Shown here: positions 22,693 to 34,100 of the stretch, piece by piece
Position numbering within the stretch: position 1 is the stretch's first letter
Layout: every line of letters starts with the position of its first letter
Assembly: GCA_002261195.1 (NCBI GenBank)
Contig: MVBO01000060.1
Coordinates: 1 to 64,000 of the forward strand
DNA from: Bifiguratus adelaidae
Taxonomy: Eukaryota; Mucoromycota; Endogonomycetes; Endogonales
Reading direction: 5' to 3'
Length of the DNA: 64,000 bases
Position numbers and translations under genes: made by a program
The notes under the pieces: generated by a model
The model's input: the letters and a program-made list of their open reading frames with translations, nothing else
Told to the model about the DNA's origin: nothing
The model's database searches: none

Positions 22693-22797
22693 GATGGACG
22701 TGTATATTGAAAAGTCATGGAGCAAATACATGTCAAAAATGAAGCGTACATTACGTTTAATAGTAGAATCATACGTAGGCGAGAGCGGGTATCTTGT

Positions 22798-23449
22798 TTA
22801 AGCCAACAAAGCTACGGCAGCGACACCGGCGGCCACAAGACCCATGACGGACATGGTCTTGCTGGCACCGCTGGTGGAAGAGGTAGAAGCAGAAGCAGAA
22901 GCACTGCCGCTAGCAGATCCACTGGCAGATCCAGAGGCAGCGTGGGTGGACATGGCAGATACGCCAGTAGCCATCTTAGAAGAGGTGGCAGGGACAGAGG
23001 ACTTGGCTGAAGCGGGCGCCGAGGATTTTGAAGCGGGTGCCGAGGTTTTAGCAGCGGGCGTAGAAGTAGCGCTGGTAGCTGCCTTGGTGGAATCGGTGCT
23101 GCTGCCGGCGGGAGCGCCCGCAGCACCAGCAGGGCCCTTGCAAGGCGTTTGCATACAGACACAGACAGGCTTGCCGGTATCCAGGTTGTCGCAGGTGTGT
23201 GGGGGTACAGAGTGGAGACCGTCGTTCCAGTTGAACAAATCAGTTTGGGTGATGCCATAGGTGGCAGCAAGTGAGTCGCAGCTATCGGTGGGTTGCACTA
23301 GCGTACAGATATGAGCCTAGGGACGCCTTTAGAGACGACTTTGCCCACTTACCAATCACTTGTTTCTGACACCCAGGATTAGGGTGCTGGGAAGCAAGAA
23401 CACCGGAAGCGAGGGAAGCGACAACCAGAGCGGTAGCAGTGAACTTCAT
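22798..23449 (-). CDS. LysM-domain GPI-anchored-type protein
   Basis: Two exons, 23353..23449 and 22798..23297, 198 residues. Signal peptide MKFTATALVVASLASGVLAS, then a LysM domain beginning at the splice junction: VIVQPTDSCDSLAATYGI followed by LFNWNDGLH and C-x-N-L at its end; LysM modules bind chitin-type GlcNAc chains. Two Cys-rich turns (VCVCMQTPC) follow, then 90 residues of Ser/Ala/Thr/Pro stalk including the tandem GSASGSASGSASASAS, and a hydrophobic C-terminus (MGLVAAGVAAVALLA) fit for GPI attachment. One LysM plus GPI suggests a surface chitin-binding protein, not a freely secreted effector. A TATATATA box lies about 86-93 bp upstream of the start. Confidence 0.8.
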
Positions 23450-23534
23450 GACTGTTGAAAAAGGACTGTAATGGGTCGTCAAGAGATATTAGAGACGAAA
23501 GAGGAGGACAAGGGAAGAGTGAGAAGATTGCTGC

Positions 23535-23542
23535 TATATATA
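23535..23542 (-). promoter_or_regulatory. TATA box of the LysM gene
   Basis: TATATATA, about 86-93 bp upstream of the start at 23449 on the minus strand; the only TATA element in the short upstream region. Confidence 0.5.
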
Positions 23543-23597
23543 TGAGGGATGGTACGACCATATCCAAATTAGGCAATTATTATCTTCCCGTTTCAGT

Positions 23598-24721
23598 TTA
23601 GAGGGTCTTGCGAATTACAGCGTGAAGCAAGGCTCCATTGGTAATGTCTTCTTGAATAAGGGTTCTATTACGAGTGGCGATTTTACCTCTCCAGACAAGG
23701 TGAATGTCACTTGCTGGAAGATTGACTCTGCGCGCATAGAGTTCTATAAGGCCTTGTATAGTAAGGTCTCCGTTGACATCGAGTTGATCTTGTGTCCCAG
23801 ACACTTGTCGAACGTTGACATGAAAATAGTTTGGCTTAGGAAGCGGATAACGAGTCAGTGATTTGTCTGTTGACTTCTTGGCAGTTTGAGGACGTCGCAT
23901 TCGATATGTTCCTCGAGCAGGTTCGGTCTTGATTGGATGTCCTGAACTAATTGAAGGCCTAGTCTTCATTGAAGTTGGTACCAAGAGTGGACTTGGTATC
24001 GGTTCCTCCTGCGGTTCGTCCGCATCATCTGTAGTGACGCCGTCGGCGTCTGAGCCGACAGAGATGGGTGACAAATTGCGATCACGTTTATTGGGCTGAG
24101 ATGGACCAGGAGATAGAGGCGGAGATGTATCAGACGAGCCTGCCCTGGGTGCCGAGCGTGAGCTGTCACGGCTTCGTCCACGTTTGCGACTTGAGTCGAC
24201 ACTAGGAGTATCCCACGGGTCTGGGTCCGTTCCCTCTATGCGGAGGTTCCATGGAAAGTATTTGCGCGGCCAAGCGAAAAGAGAAATTTCAGTCCTGCAA
24301 AGGTAGGGCCAATCCGTTGGCTCAAACAAGTCGCCAGCCAGCAACCGGAAGGTGTAATTTTGGGCAAATCCTCGCTTATTCCGCTTATTGAACTCATTGA
24401 CGAATGCCTAAAGGCGCAAAAATGCGCGTATGTCAGTGTCTTGAACTTTCTGTTCAGACATGCACTTACATCGTAGCTGTCTTTAACCTTCTCCAATGGA
24501 ATGCAGTACGATTCCTGTATGTAAAGTTCCTCGAAACTATACCTTATGACGCCGACGGTCATGGTGCCATGTATCACTTGTCGTTTCGCAACGTAGTCGT
24601 CAATGCGCCGGCGCACTATGTAACTCTCATCCTGTGGCTCCTCGCCATCCCATCGGTACCTGCCGCTCTCCGTGTCACTTCCACGGCGCGACATGACCGC
24701 GAGGCGCGCTGCTCTTCGCAC
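23598..24721 (-). CDS. Unknown protein with ubiquitin-like C-terminal domain
   Basis: Two exons, 24470..24721 and 23598..24407, 353 residues in frame (or starting at the Met at 24694). The N-terminal 130 residues form a conserved-looking globular part: VGVIRYSFEELYIQESYCIP, KDSYDAFVNEFNKRNKRGF across the intron, and FEPTDWPYLCRTEISLFAWP. The middle is disordered, rich in Ser, Pro and Arg, with acidic DDADEPQEEP. The last 60 residues (DLTIQGLIELYARRVNLP, then DIHLVWRGKI) have the strand-helix-strand pattern of a ubiquitin-like or RAWUL fold ending a few residues before the stop. I do not recognise the family. It is divergent from the CPA1 leader. Confidence 0.6.
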
Positions 24722-24946
24722 AAAACAGGAACTCGACGGCGGAAGTGAGAGTCACATGACTAAGAAACGTGATCTGTGACTGTATCGATAAACTGCTGAC
24801 CGCTGATTGGTCAATGGCCCGCCCAAAGATCAGTTATCGCCATTATAAAAAAGATCAACGCAAGGCTTAAATTCATCACTGCTCTTCTTTATTGAAAACG
24901 TTTCGCGTAGGATACTGATTACACAACACCGTTAGGTGTCTGGCTT
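24722..24946 (+). promoter_or_regulatory. CPA1 promoter region
   Basis: The region before the CPA1 leader has a TATAAAA at 24844..24850, 97 bp before the attenuator uORF start; an inverted CCAAT (GATTGG) near 24805; and GAGTCAC at 24749..24755, the reverse complement of a Gcn4/CPC1-type GTGACTC core. The last would fit general amino-acid control, known for this gene in other fungi; binding here is inference. Confidence 0.45.
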
Positions 24947-25075
24947 ATGTACTGTCACGCGTACGAAAAGAACTCTGCAGATTATATCGCTGATCAAGGT
25001 AAGGATACATGTCTCTCGGTGACCTTGGATACTTATACCTCGTGTGTAGTTTGGAAGTCTTCTGGCGCCTATTAA
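24947..25075 (+). CDS. Arginine attenuator peptide uORF, split by an intron
   Basis: Upstream ORF in the CPA1 leader: exon 24947..24998, intron 24999..25049 (GTAAGG...GTGTGTAG), exon 25050..25075, encoding 25 residues plus TAA. The core reads SADYIADQVWKSSG. In the register of the Neurospora arg-2 attenuator peptide, Asp12, Tyr13, Asp16 and Trp19 all coincide; Ala15 and Gln17 replace Ser and His. In Neurospora and yeast this peptide stalls the ribosome at its stop codon when arginine is high and blocks initiation at the downstream gene. The intron cuts codon 18, inside the critical core. It is 51 nt and has no in-frame stop, so an unspliced leader would still end at the same TAA but with 17 extra residues between Gln17 and Val18. 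CPA1 starts 57 nt after the stop. Confidence 0.88.
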   Translation: MYCHAYEKNSADYIADQGKDTCLSVTLDTYTSCVVWKSSGAY

Positions 25076-25132
25076 TTCTCACAAGCTCCAAGCAACGCTT
25101 ACAACTCCCATATCTTTGTAAACAATCACATC

Positions 25133-26536
25133 ATGTCCTCAATTCGTCTCGCTGCTTCAGCCTCTTTGGCTCGCAACGCTCTTTCTGCTGCTTCTCGACA
25201 TGCAGCTCACACATCCCGCACTGCGTTCACTTTGACAGCTGTTCGAGGCTTGGCCATGGTCAAGGATTCGACGTTTGTTGCTGGTAAGCCAGTGACCACC
25301 AAGACTCAAAACGAGCAAGGCGGCACATTTCAATGGGCTCAAGAATTGCAACCTGCTGTCTTGAAACTCAAGTCTGGTGAAGTCTTTCATGGTTCCAGCT
25401 TTGGCGCTCAAAACAGCACCTTTGGTGAAGCTGTCTTTACCACCTCTTTGGTTGGTTATCCCGAGAGCATGACCGATCCCAGTTATCGTGGTCAAATCCT
25501 CGTATTCACTCAGCCTTTGATTGGCAATTACGGAGTTCCCGGCAATGTCAAGGATGAATTTGGTCTTTCCAAATATTTCGAGTCTGACCGCATACAGGTT
25601 GCTGGCATTGTCGTCAACGACTACGCGACTCGATACTCACACTGGACTGCCGTTGAATCTTTGGGACAATGGTGCCAGCGATACAATGTGCCTGCCATTT
25701 CTGGAGTCGACACTCGGGCCATTGTTCATCTTCTTCGAAGCCAAGGAAGCACCCTCTCAAAGTTGAGTGTCGGTGACGATGCTGTATCGGTCAAGGCCGG
25801 ACACAACGCCTCTGAAGAGTATCCCGATCCTCTTGCACGCAATCTTGTGGCCGAAGTGTCCACAAAGGTACCTTACACCATCACCAACCCTATTGCTGAT
25901 GTCAACATTGCGATCATTGATTGCGGAGTCAAGGTGAACATTTTGCGTTGCCTCGTTGAACGCGGCGCGAACGTCACCGTCTTCCCATGGAACTACGATG
26001 TCAACAAGGTTGCTAATCAATTCGACGGTCTGTTCATCTCCAATGGCCCAGGCTCACCCTCGACCTGCACGGAAACCGTAGAGCACCTCAAGTCTGCCAT
26101 CGCTACATTCAACAAGCCCATTTTTGGCATTTGTATGGGCAACCTCTTACTTGGCATGGCTGCTGGTCTTGACGTGTACAAGCTACCCTTTGGAAACCGT
26201 GGTCACAACCAACCTGCCATTAATGTGCTGAATGGTCGCTGCGCCATCACATCGCAAAACCATGGTTACGCTCTCAATGATACAAACATGCCTACTGACT
26301 GGGCCAAGTTCTACGTCAATGCCAATGACGGTTCAAACGAAGGTGTTCGCCATCTCCACAAGCCCATTTTCTCTGTCCAATTCCATCCTGAAGCCAAAGG
26401 TGGACCACAAGACACTGAATATCTCTTTGAGGAGTTCTTGGGCCGTGTCCGAGCACAAAAGGGTTTGACTCCAGACATCAATGTTTCCGCCGCAGAACCT
26501 GTAGCCGCTACTACAGCTGTTGCAGCTTACGCTTAA
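25133..26536 (+). CDS. CPA1: Arginine-specific carbamoyl-phosphate synthase, small (glutaminase) subunit
   Basis: 467 residues, uninterrupted. The first 40 residues are Ser/Ala/Arg-rich ([19 protein letters not shown]), a likely mitochondrial presequence. The N-terminal CPSase domain includes [10 protein letters not shown] and [18 protein letters not shown]. The class I glutamine amidotransferase domain has its nucleophile in GICMGN (Cys334) and the His418/Glu420 pair in FHPEAKGGP. The subunit releases ammonia from glutamine for the large subunit, making carbamoyl phosphate for arginine synthesis. The residue two after the conserved Gly of the nucleophile elbow, normally Gln, is Leu here ([10 protein letters not shown]). 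Expression is probably controlled by the attenuator uORF just upstream. Confidence 0.95.
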   Translation: MSSIRLAASASLARNALSAASRHAAHTSRTAFTLTAVRGLAMVKDSTFVAGKPVTTKTQNEQGGTFQWAQELQPAVLKLKSGEVFHGSSFGAQNSTFGEAVFTTSLVGYPESMTDPSYRGQILVFTQPLIGNYGVPGNVKDEFGLSKYFESDRIQVAGIVVNDYATRYSHWTAVESLGQWCQRYNVPAISGVDTRAIVHLLRSQGSTLSKLSVGDDAVSVKAGHNASEEYPDPLARNLVAEVSTKVPYTITNPIADVNIAIIDCGVKVNILRCLVERGANVTVFPWNYDVNKVANQFDGLFISNGPGSPSTCTETVEHLKSAIATFNKPIFGICMGNLLLGMAAGLDVYKLPFGNRGHNQPAINVLNGRCAITSQNHGYALNDTNMPTDWAKFYVNANDGSNEGVRHLHKPIFSVQFHPEAKGGPQDTEYLFEEFLGRVRAQKGLTPDINVSAAEPVAATTAVAAYA

Positions 26537-27184
26537 ATCATTCATTCCTTGTAAATTAAAAAGCATGTTTGCATATCAATTCACACTGCTTACAACATCA
26601 ATGCTTCCACTTACACTCTGTAAATCTGAAAGCCTTGATATTAACGCTTGTTTGAGGAGTAAAGCGTCTTCCGTAGTAGGACTGTGAGTGTGGACAGAGC
26701 GGTATGGACTCGGCCCAATTTGATGACGTATCAAATTTCAGCTGGCCATTGAATGAGTGGCTTAAACTCGATATATTGGGCATCTGGCGAGTCACTGGTC
26801 CTTCCTTCCACTCTACTTGGATTAATAGAGGTGAGTACGCAAGGGTCAAGAGTGTTTGCGCATGGGATGAGCATTGGAGAGGCGTAATGAATATGGGATA
26901 ACCAGCTGCTGGAAGGTCCACATGGACGGATGGATGGATTAGTTCCTTGGATGGGTGTCTGCAGGAGGTTTTAGCCACGATGATGCTGGGCACGCAAAAT
27001 CCGATGCCCAATGCGAACAAGACCTTTAAGAGATGGTGATTCCTCCTTTCCGGGACGTAGTCTGCCTACTCTACCGCGCGACAAAACGCCTTTTTGCTCC
27101 ATTCTGCAACACGCCCATATAGAGCCTTCAAGACCGATGCTGACAATGTTCCCTTTTGCTTTTACAGACCAACTTTTAAGTGCA
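26537..27184. other. Intergenic, eL29 promoter
   Basis: 650 bp with no gene I can support. A minus-strand open stretch (26598..27020) contains a hydrophobic run (FALGIGFCVPSIIVA) faintly like small cytochrome oxidase subunits, but it has no ATG in frame and no supporting exons. A plus-strand frame at 26704 ends at a good-looking donor (26832) without a convincing partner. Confidence 0.35.
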
Positions 27185-27509
27185 ATGGCCAAATCCAAGA
27201 ACCACACCAATCACAACCAAAGTAAGTGATGTTTCAGGATTTGTCCGAGCCTCTGCAAATCTCGGAGGTATCAGCTATCAGGAGCGCTTACTTATCACTA
27301 ATTCGCTAGACCGCAAGGCTCACCGAAACGGTATCAAGAAGCCTAAGAGCAGCAGATACCCCTCCTTGAAGGGCGTAAGTATTACAGGCGCAAAAGTTTA
27401 CTTGCTCGAATTTAAACTTACAAGTTGAAACATCCAGGTTGATGCCAAGTTCCTTCGTAACCAGCGGTTCGCCAAGAAGGGTAACTACAAGAAGAGCCAA
27501 GAGGAATAA
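27185..27509 (+). CDS. RPL29: 60S ribosomal protein eL29
   Basis: Three exons, 27185..27221, 27310..27374 and 27438..27509, giving 57 residues. The product starts MAKSKNHTNHNQ, continues NRKAHRNGIKKPKSSRYPSL and ends FAKKGNYKKSQEE, the complete small, very basic eL29 of fungi. The first intron (88 nt) falls after codon 12, and all three exons are tiny, so the gene is easily missed. eL29 sits on the large subunit near the peptidyl-transferase side and is usually highly expressed. Confidence 0.95.
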
Positions 27510-27738
27510 GCTTTCCCCATTCTTGCAGTTGTCGGTTATGATTGTCTAACATTGGGGCGCAATGGTACCTGCTCATAGATGTGCCATGTACGCTTATAGT
27601 CTTGTACAGCGTATACAATTGCCAAAGGTGAATACATTTACTGTTCTTCTTTGTCAGAAGCTATACTTCGCGTGCCTGCACCACTATCCCGTTTTGACAG
27701 ATTCCGACGGTGAACTTCCTTGTTACCTTCAATAGGGT

Positions 27739-27951
27739 ATGGAATCGGCCATTCTATTGCCGGAAACGCACACTAGCAACGTTCTTTATGCGAGGGTTTC
27801 GTATCGACTAATAAAAGAGGTTTCGCTTGCAGAGTTGCAAACTGAGGCTGACAAGTTGACTGTTCCATCTCCTTCATATAGCACAGGTGAACATTAGATG
27901 TTCCTATATCTCACATATTAATTAGGCTTATGGTACGCACTCTTGAGTATA
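27739..27951 (+). CDS. Possible small protein or RAV1 leader ORF
   Basis: An ATG at 27739 opens a coding-like frame (MESAILLPETHTSNVLYARV, then KEVSLAELQTEADKLTVPSP). A short intron, GTGAAC to ATTAG (27887..27925 or so), would join it to a further 17 residues ending at a stop just after GCTTTCTAG. No domain is recognised. It might be a separate microprotein gene or an upstream ORF in the RAV1 leader. Weakly supported. Confidence 0.25.
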
Positions 27952-28125
27952 AAACGGACTGACGCTTTCTAGGTTTTAGCGCGCTTGCATTACCTGAACG
28001 GCTACGAAACCATTCGTCGGGTGGCCGAATGTAACTAGTTCATTCAGAAACGATTGCCTAATTTGGACATTCAACACCAAGTCACTTGTCCTTCGCGAGT
28101 TCACCGCAAAGGTGTTCTTACACGC

Positions 28126-31100
28126 ATGCTCTTGCAGCAGATATGCTCTGGCAAAGCCAACGGCTCGATACAGAGTTATCAGTCTGCTGTCTATGACAAC
28201 GTTCGTTACATTGTGAGTTTTTGGACTAAAGGTCCAACTTTTCTGTGCCGACAAGGGGACTAATTAGACATGTAGTTTTACGGAACTTCCGACTGCGTTG
28301 TTATTCACAATGGCGACTTTGAATATATTCAAACGATACCCCTGGAACCTGCTGCCGGTGACGGCACTCACTCGGGTCGGAAACGTGTCGAGGCTGTCCG
28401 TATGAGTCGTTCAGGCATGGTAGGTCAGGCCCGTTGGTGAAACAATGTAACCTGAGGAGATTTCCGCATTAGATTGCTGCTGCACTTGGACAATTGGTGT
28501 ATGTATTTGAGCCCATCCCTCCAAGTAAGAGTACAGCTCGACTGCCGCACGTGCAATGGAAGCAAATTGCTGCACTGGAACACGCAGACGTGATTAATTG
28601 TTTAGATTGGACCGCGCAGGGTAAGTTCTTGGAGCTGTATGCAACCAGAAGTTTGATAGCCTCATCTTAAGACAACCTGCTAACTGGCGGCAATCACCTG
28701 ACGATATGGAAACACGAATTCGAAGCCACATCCGGTCATGCTTTTACCATCGGTTGGCAAAAGAGGTCGGTCTGAGGTGAAAGAAAACTAATGAGAGTCG
28801 CGTTCTCATCGAATGATATGATGCAACCTGTAGGGTCTCTACTCCAGCTATTCTCGTCAAATATGATCCTACTTCAGAGTTCTTTGCTTCGGTGGGGGCG
28901 GTAGGTGTCATGACGCATTCGCATTTGAAAGAAAGCGTCACTAAGGTGCCGTGTAGAACGATCGATTCGTAAAGATATGGTACAAAAATGAGCAAGCAGA
29001 TGGTTATTCATTTCAATATCTTCCACACCCACAACGTGTTCGCAATCTTACCTGGCGGAAGGCTTCAAAGTATGACCGGTATGTATAGTCCGGGCACAAA
29101 AACTGCTTTACTTACACTTTCCGAACAAAGGGAGATCAACGCAGGCGGAACTGTGTTCTTGACCATGTGTCAAGATGGCGTCTGTCGATTATGGTCCCCT
29201 AGTCCTACTTCAGCCAGTCCGAATTTTCAGCTTTGCGCCGTCATTGATCCGAACCAGTCTCTCGTTACTTCGCAAGCAGCTTCAATTGATGGAAATAAGG
29301 ACGATCCCCAAGAGTTTTCTCCCATTCATTGCATCGATCGCGAAGAGCTTCTCAAGGCGGCCAAGATCGCTGAAGCGACACACAAGCATGAGAAGGCTGT
29401 ACTCCAACAATCTGACATACGCCTCAAACGGCTTTTAGACATGATTGGAGAGACATCTGACCTCGCATTTCAAGTGCAACAGGATGGTTCGTTGGTCATA
29501 TGGGGTATAAGGGACCTAGGCGGAGACAGAAAACGAATACCCCGCGTTTTTGTGGTATTGCGTGTCGACTCCGCTCTATTACCTTCGGACGCCGCTTATT
29601 TTGCTGGTACTGTCAATGTTTGGCACGATCATTTAGGTGTGAAGGCACATTGTAAGCGTGAATTATTCATCGTGATTATGCCATTGACAATATGCAGCAT
29701 CGATTCTTCCTGTTGAGCTCACATTTCTCGCGCAAAGCCCCCATGGTCGACTCAATTGCTACACCATCAATCTCATTGACTTTTTGGATAGTACTGGATT
29801 CGCTTCGCGCATGTATCTGCAATACTCATGGTCAGGCCATCATGATTGCATCCAGCATATCAGTCAAAGATGCGTCACCGGACCGTTCATGACGATAGCA
29901 AAAGATGGCGAGGCGGCCTTGTGGCAGTATGAAAATCCTAGAGTAAGTCCTTTGATTGGTTGAATCTCTGTTACTTACCTTTGGCAGTATGGAACGAGGG
30001 TTCATCAGGGTTTACGAGAACTCACTGCAGTATATCATTCCAAGCCAATTTTGCTTGCTGCCGCTCTTCCAGGAGGTGAGATTGGGTTCAAAAGAATTAT
30101 CTGACAACCTACCGATCTGAAACGCAGGGAAATGCATGGCAATATACGACGGTGACATGATATGCTTATACACATACCATGCTGAAGACAGTCACTCGTA
30201 CTTGCTTCAAAAATGCAATGGATATGACAAACAAGCTTCCATAGCTGTCTTGCAAGCGTATCAGTACCAGACTGCGCAAGGCGAGACAGAAACTCTTCTG
30301 GTAGCATTGAGTCCGCAATCGACATGTGCCTTTATTTGGAAGATCATCCTAGGAGAGAACGGAGCGATAGAGCATGTGGGAGATGCGAAAAAATGCCAAT
30401 TCGGATCAAGTGCAATTGATATCGTTGAGCCTACCCTGCAATGGTCCAAAGAACTATGCGGCCTGTATGATCGTCAAGAACTCGATATCTGTGTTACTTT
30501 TTCTCACAGTCAACAAATACTAAGCTTCTGGGATGCGAGCTATGAAAATGGGTCCTGGGTGATGGAAGACTATATATCACTGAAGGTTGATATTGAGGAC
30601 GTGCAATATATCCGTGTAGGTTGCACGGGCATCATTGCCCTTGGTAAGTGCTGCTATCAATCGTATCCATGTTCTCGTTCTAATGTAAAAACTCCTTGTA
30701 GCAAGCGAAAAGATATTGCAGATATACGGTACCATTGAGGAAGGTGAACCTCCGACACTAGAGTTTTCCTACACATTCACGTAAGGGGATGGATGGACGT
30801 ATGCTGGATGTACTGATAATTCCCTTAGAGAGCCTATTCTCGATTTGGCATGGAACTTCTCATCAGATGCGCAACATATATTGGCCATTGCATTTCCGAA
30901 ACGAATTGAGATTTGGGGTAGACGACGTATCGAACAGATTGGGGTGGAAGACAGCTGGGTCCAATATCTAAGCTTTGATGGACCTCCGTAAGTTTGACAT
31001 GCTTTCCCATGCCTGTTATTGATACCCTGGTGAAATTGTACAGAGGTCTGCGAGGGTCCACAGAGCTACACTTGGCTTGGAACGACCATTCTTCACTGGT

Positions 31101-34100
31101 CGTCTCTTGCTACAACCAAATGTACGTGTATAGCAAGTGGATGAGCGCTTTCGATGATGTCAAAGGTAAATGGAGAGGCTTCAAAATGGCTATAGCTTCT
31201 AACTTCCTACAGTGTTACGGTATACGGAAGAGACCAACTGTCCAACTTTGTTCGAATTGGCATTCGCCGTCAATGGCCCACTCCATCACTACCACCCTTT
31301 GCTCCTCATCCATTATGTGCTGTGGTGTAAGACGCGTGTTGCAAAAAGTTTTCTCATACTAACGGTGCTCTAGCTAAGCTCAAATTGGTGAATCATATTC
31401 TGCTTGTTCTCCATAACCATTTGAAATTTGTCGTCGAGCGTGACGAAACGGTCGACCACATTCCTCCGATATCTTACGCCAAGCTCTTGGAGCTGGAAGA
31501 TGTAAGTAGAGGAGTTGACCAAAGCTTGCATAGTTAACTCACATCAATAGGCGCCTGAGGATTCTAAAGACTCACAGTACGATGCTCTCTTTACATCCGA
31601 CTCATTACAGGAAGGTGTAGCGTAAGTGACAGCCGAGATTGCGCCAAGCTTTCAGTTGTAATGACCTTCAATTATGTACAACAGTGTTGATGACGGGAGC
31701 ACCGATCGATTACCTCAAGAGGTGGCAGATTTCTTGCTCGAAGAATTGAAGCACAAATCACTTCCTGGGATCTCACATGTAGAGCAACTCAATTTAATGG
31801 CACAAATTGATACCCTGTCAAAGGTGGGCTTGAACATGCATCATGCAACATAGTGAACATTTGATGTTCCTCTAGGTCGACAAAAACCGGGGCTCTTACG
31901 ATGAAAATGGATTGCGCTACTTGATGTGTGCTCAAAGATTTCTTTATCTGAACAGAGTGCTGCCAATGGCTTTTCGTGCCGAGACTCTAGAATATCGTGA
32001 CATGGTTTGGGCACTTTTCAGCGAGTCACAGGTAGGTTCTCAGATGAACTTGCAGTTATACTGTCGCCTGATGCGTCTTTCAGGATCTATTACTCGATTA
32101 TAGCTTGCAATCTTCTGGTGGCAGTCTTAAATGGCCCGAAGCTAGGGCCCTGGGCATATTCTTCTGGCTGGACCGAAGGGAGGTGGTGGTATGTAGAAGC
32201 TCTGCAGTCCCTGCTCTGAGTAACATTTCCTGCAGTGTCAGCAATTTGAAGCGATTGCTCGAAACATCTTCACAAAGCAGGAAGTCAAGGATCCAGTTGC
32301 GGTGTCCTTATTCTACATCGCTCTAAGAAAGAAGAAGCTACTTCTGGGACTATGGCGAACTGCTCATGGCAACAAAGAGCAGGCTGCAACGTTGAAGCTA
32401 TTAGCAAATGACTTTGAGCAGCCGCGTTGGCAGACCGCAGCTCTCAAGAACGCTTTTGCACTTTTGAGCAAACAGCGTTTCGGTAAGCAATTTCCCAGTT
32501 GAGATGATCAAGATGTTAATGTAATCGTACAATCGTACACGTTGCTTTAGAATATGCAGCGGCATTCTTTCTCTTGGCCGACAGATTACGGGACGCAGCC
32601 AATGTATGCATCAAGCACCTAAAAGATTGGCAACTCGCCATAGCTATCTGTCGGGTGTACGAAGGTAAATGCGACCACTGTCCATATGTCCATATTGATA
32701 TTCAATATAGGTGATGACTCCGCCGTCTTGAAAGACATACTTCGCGATCATGTCATTCCGATGGCCATTTCTCTCAACGATCGTTGGCTGCTCTGCGCCG
32801 CCAACTGGATACTCGGCGAGAGAGATCTCTCGTTACAAGCAATTGCGGTATGAAGGCAAGATGTATCAGAGAACTCGTATTCACTGCGAACTTTAGCTAC
32901 CATGGGAGGCTGTCGTGCGTCTGATGGGACATCAAGAGCTGGCGTCCCAAAGAAAAGGAAGGGAGAGGCACGATCCAGCATTGTTCATTCTCTATCAGGA
33001 GCTCAAAAAGAAGACCGATCGTACGCGAAAACGGAGAATCGGAATATCAAGTGAAATGGAGTACCAGTTTGCGCTGCAGACCATTTTCGCATACGAAAGA
33101 CTCGGATGCCCTCTTCTGAGCTTGTACGTTCTTGAAACTGCTCGAATCGATCCTCCAGTGGAACCAGTACGGCGCCAGAGTCTGATAGCCGAAAATCGAA
33201 GTTTGACGTCTGGCAACGAAGAGTGTGAACGATCTCTCGAGAGAGGCCTGTTCGATTCCGAAACTTTTACTCCATTTGAAATTATTGGCACCAAAGGTTC
33301 AGCTACTGATATTCTCGATCTTACACGCAGCGACACGAACGGATCCAAACCAAGTACAGAGACTATTCATGATTTGTTTGCTGACAACACCGATCAGCCT
33401 CCGAAACTCATCGACGACCTTTTTGCCGATATACCTATGAGTAATATCGCACAGGATGACAATCTCTTTGCGGATATGCAGCCAACATTCAGTGCCTTGG
33501 ATATCGATGAAGAAAACTTGTCCCCAAGAACGGAGCAAGCAGTAATGGCAAGACAAGGCGTTGCTGAACCACAGAAGTCAAGCGATCAGATTGCGGTTGA
33601 CAATGGCAAGTTGAGCCGTTTCAAGGTTGTCTTGGTCAAGGAACTGATACAGGTAATCCCTCGTGCAATCCGCATGAAATGGCAAATTCTGATGTGTCCA
33701 ACCAGTATGCTCTGCATGCCGTTGCTGCTGTTTCCGAAGATTCAGCGGCATTCATCCTGGACAGCACCGCATATCAATCTTATATTGACAAGGGCTACGA
33801 GGGCTTTATGAAGCTCTGTCAGACGGCTAACCTCCCGGAAAGCGTTCTTACTGATGCAATGATATCGAAGTGCATTGAGACCGATTCCTTCGCTCTATGC
33901 GTACGACTTCTTAATGAGGATGGAGATACCGACTTCGAGGCGACAACTTTCATCAAGGCACTCGTAGAGAACTGTACCGCTTTGCTTCGTCTTGTTTTCA
34001 ATGCATACAGTGCCGCAGACAGTATAGCTTTCCATCTAAGTCAATGGTCAAGGTAAAGAGACACCCATTTCCCAACAGGGGAGCCAGTCTATGCTAAATA

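Noticed and set aside
21991-22731. 246-codon minus-strand open frame
   Set aside because: Antisense to the Ser-rich GPI-type gene; its Gly/Arg composition is the reverse complement of a Ser/Ala/Cys-rich coding strand.
26598-27020. Minus-strand frame with FALGIGFCVPSIIVA, thought of as a Cox8/Cox7c subunit
   Set aside because: No ATG in frame, no matching upstream exon and no other conserved residue of those subunits.
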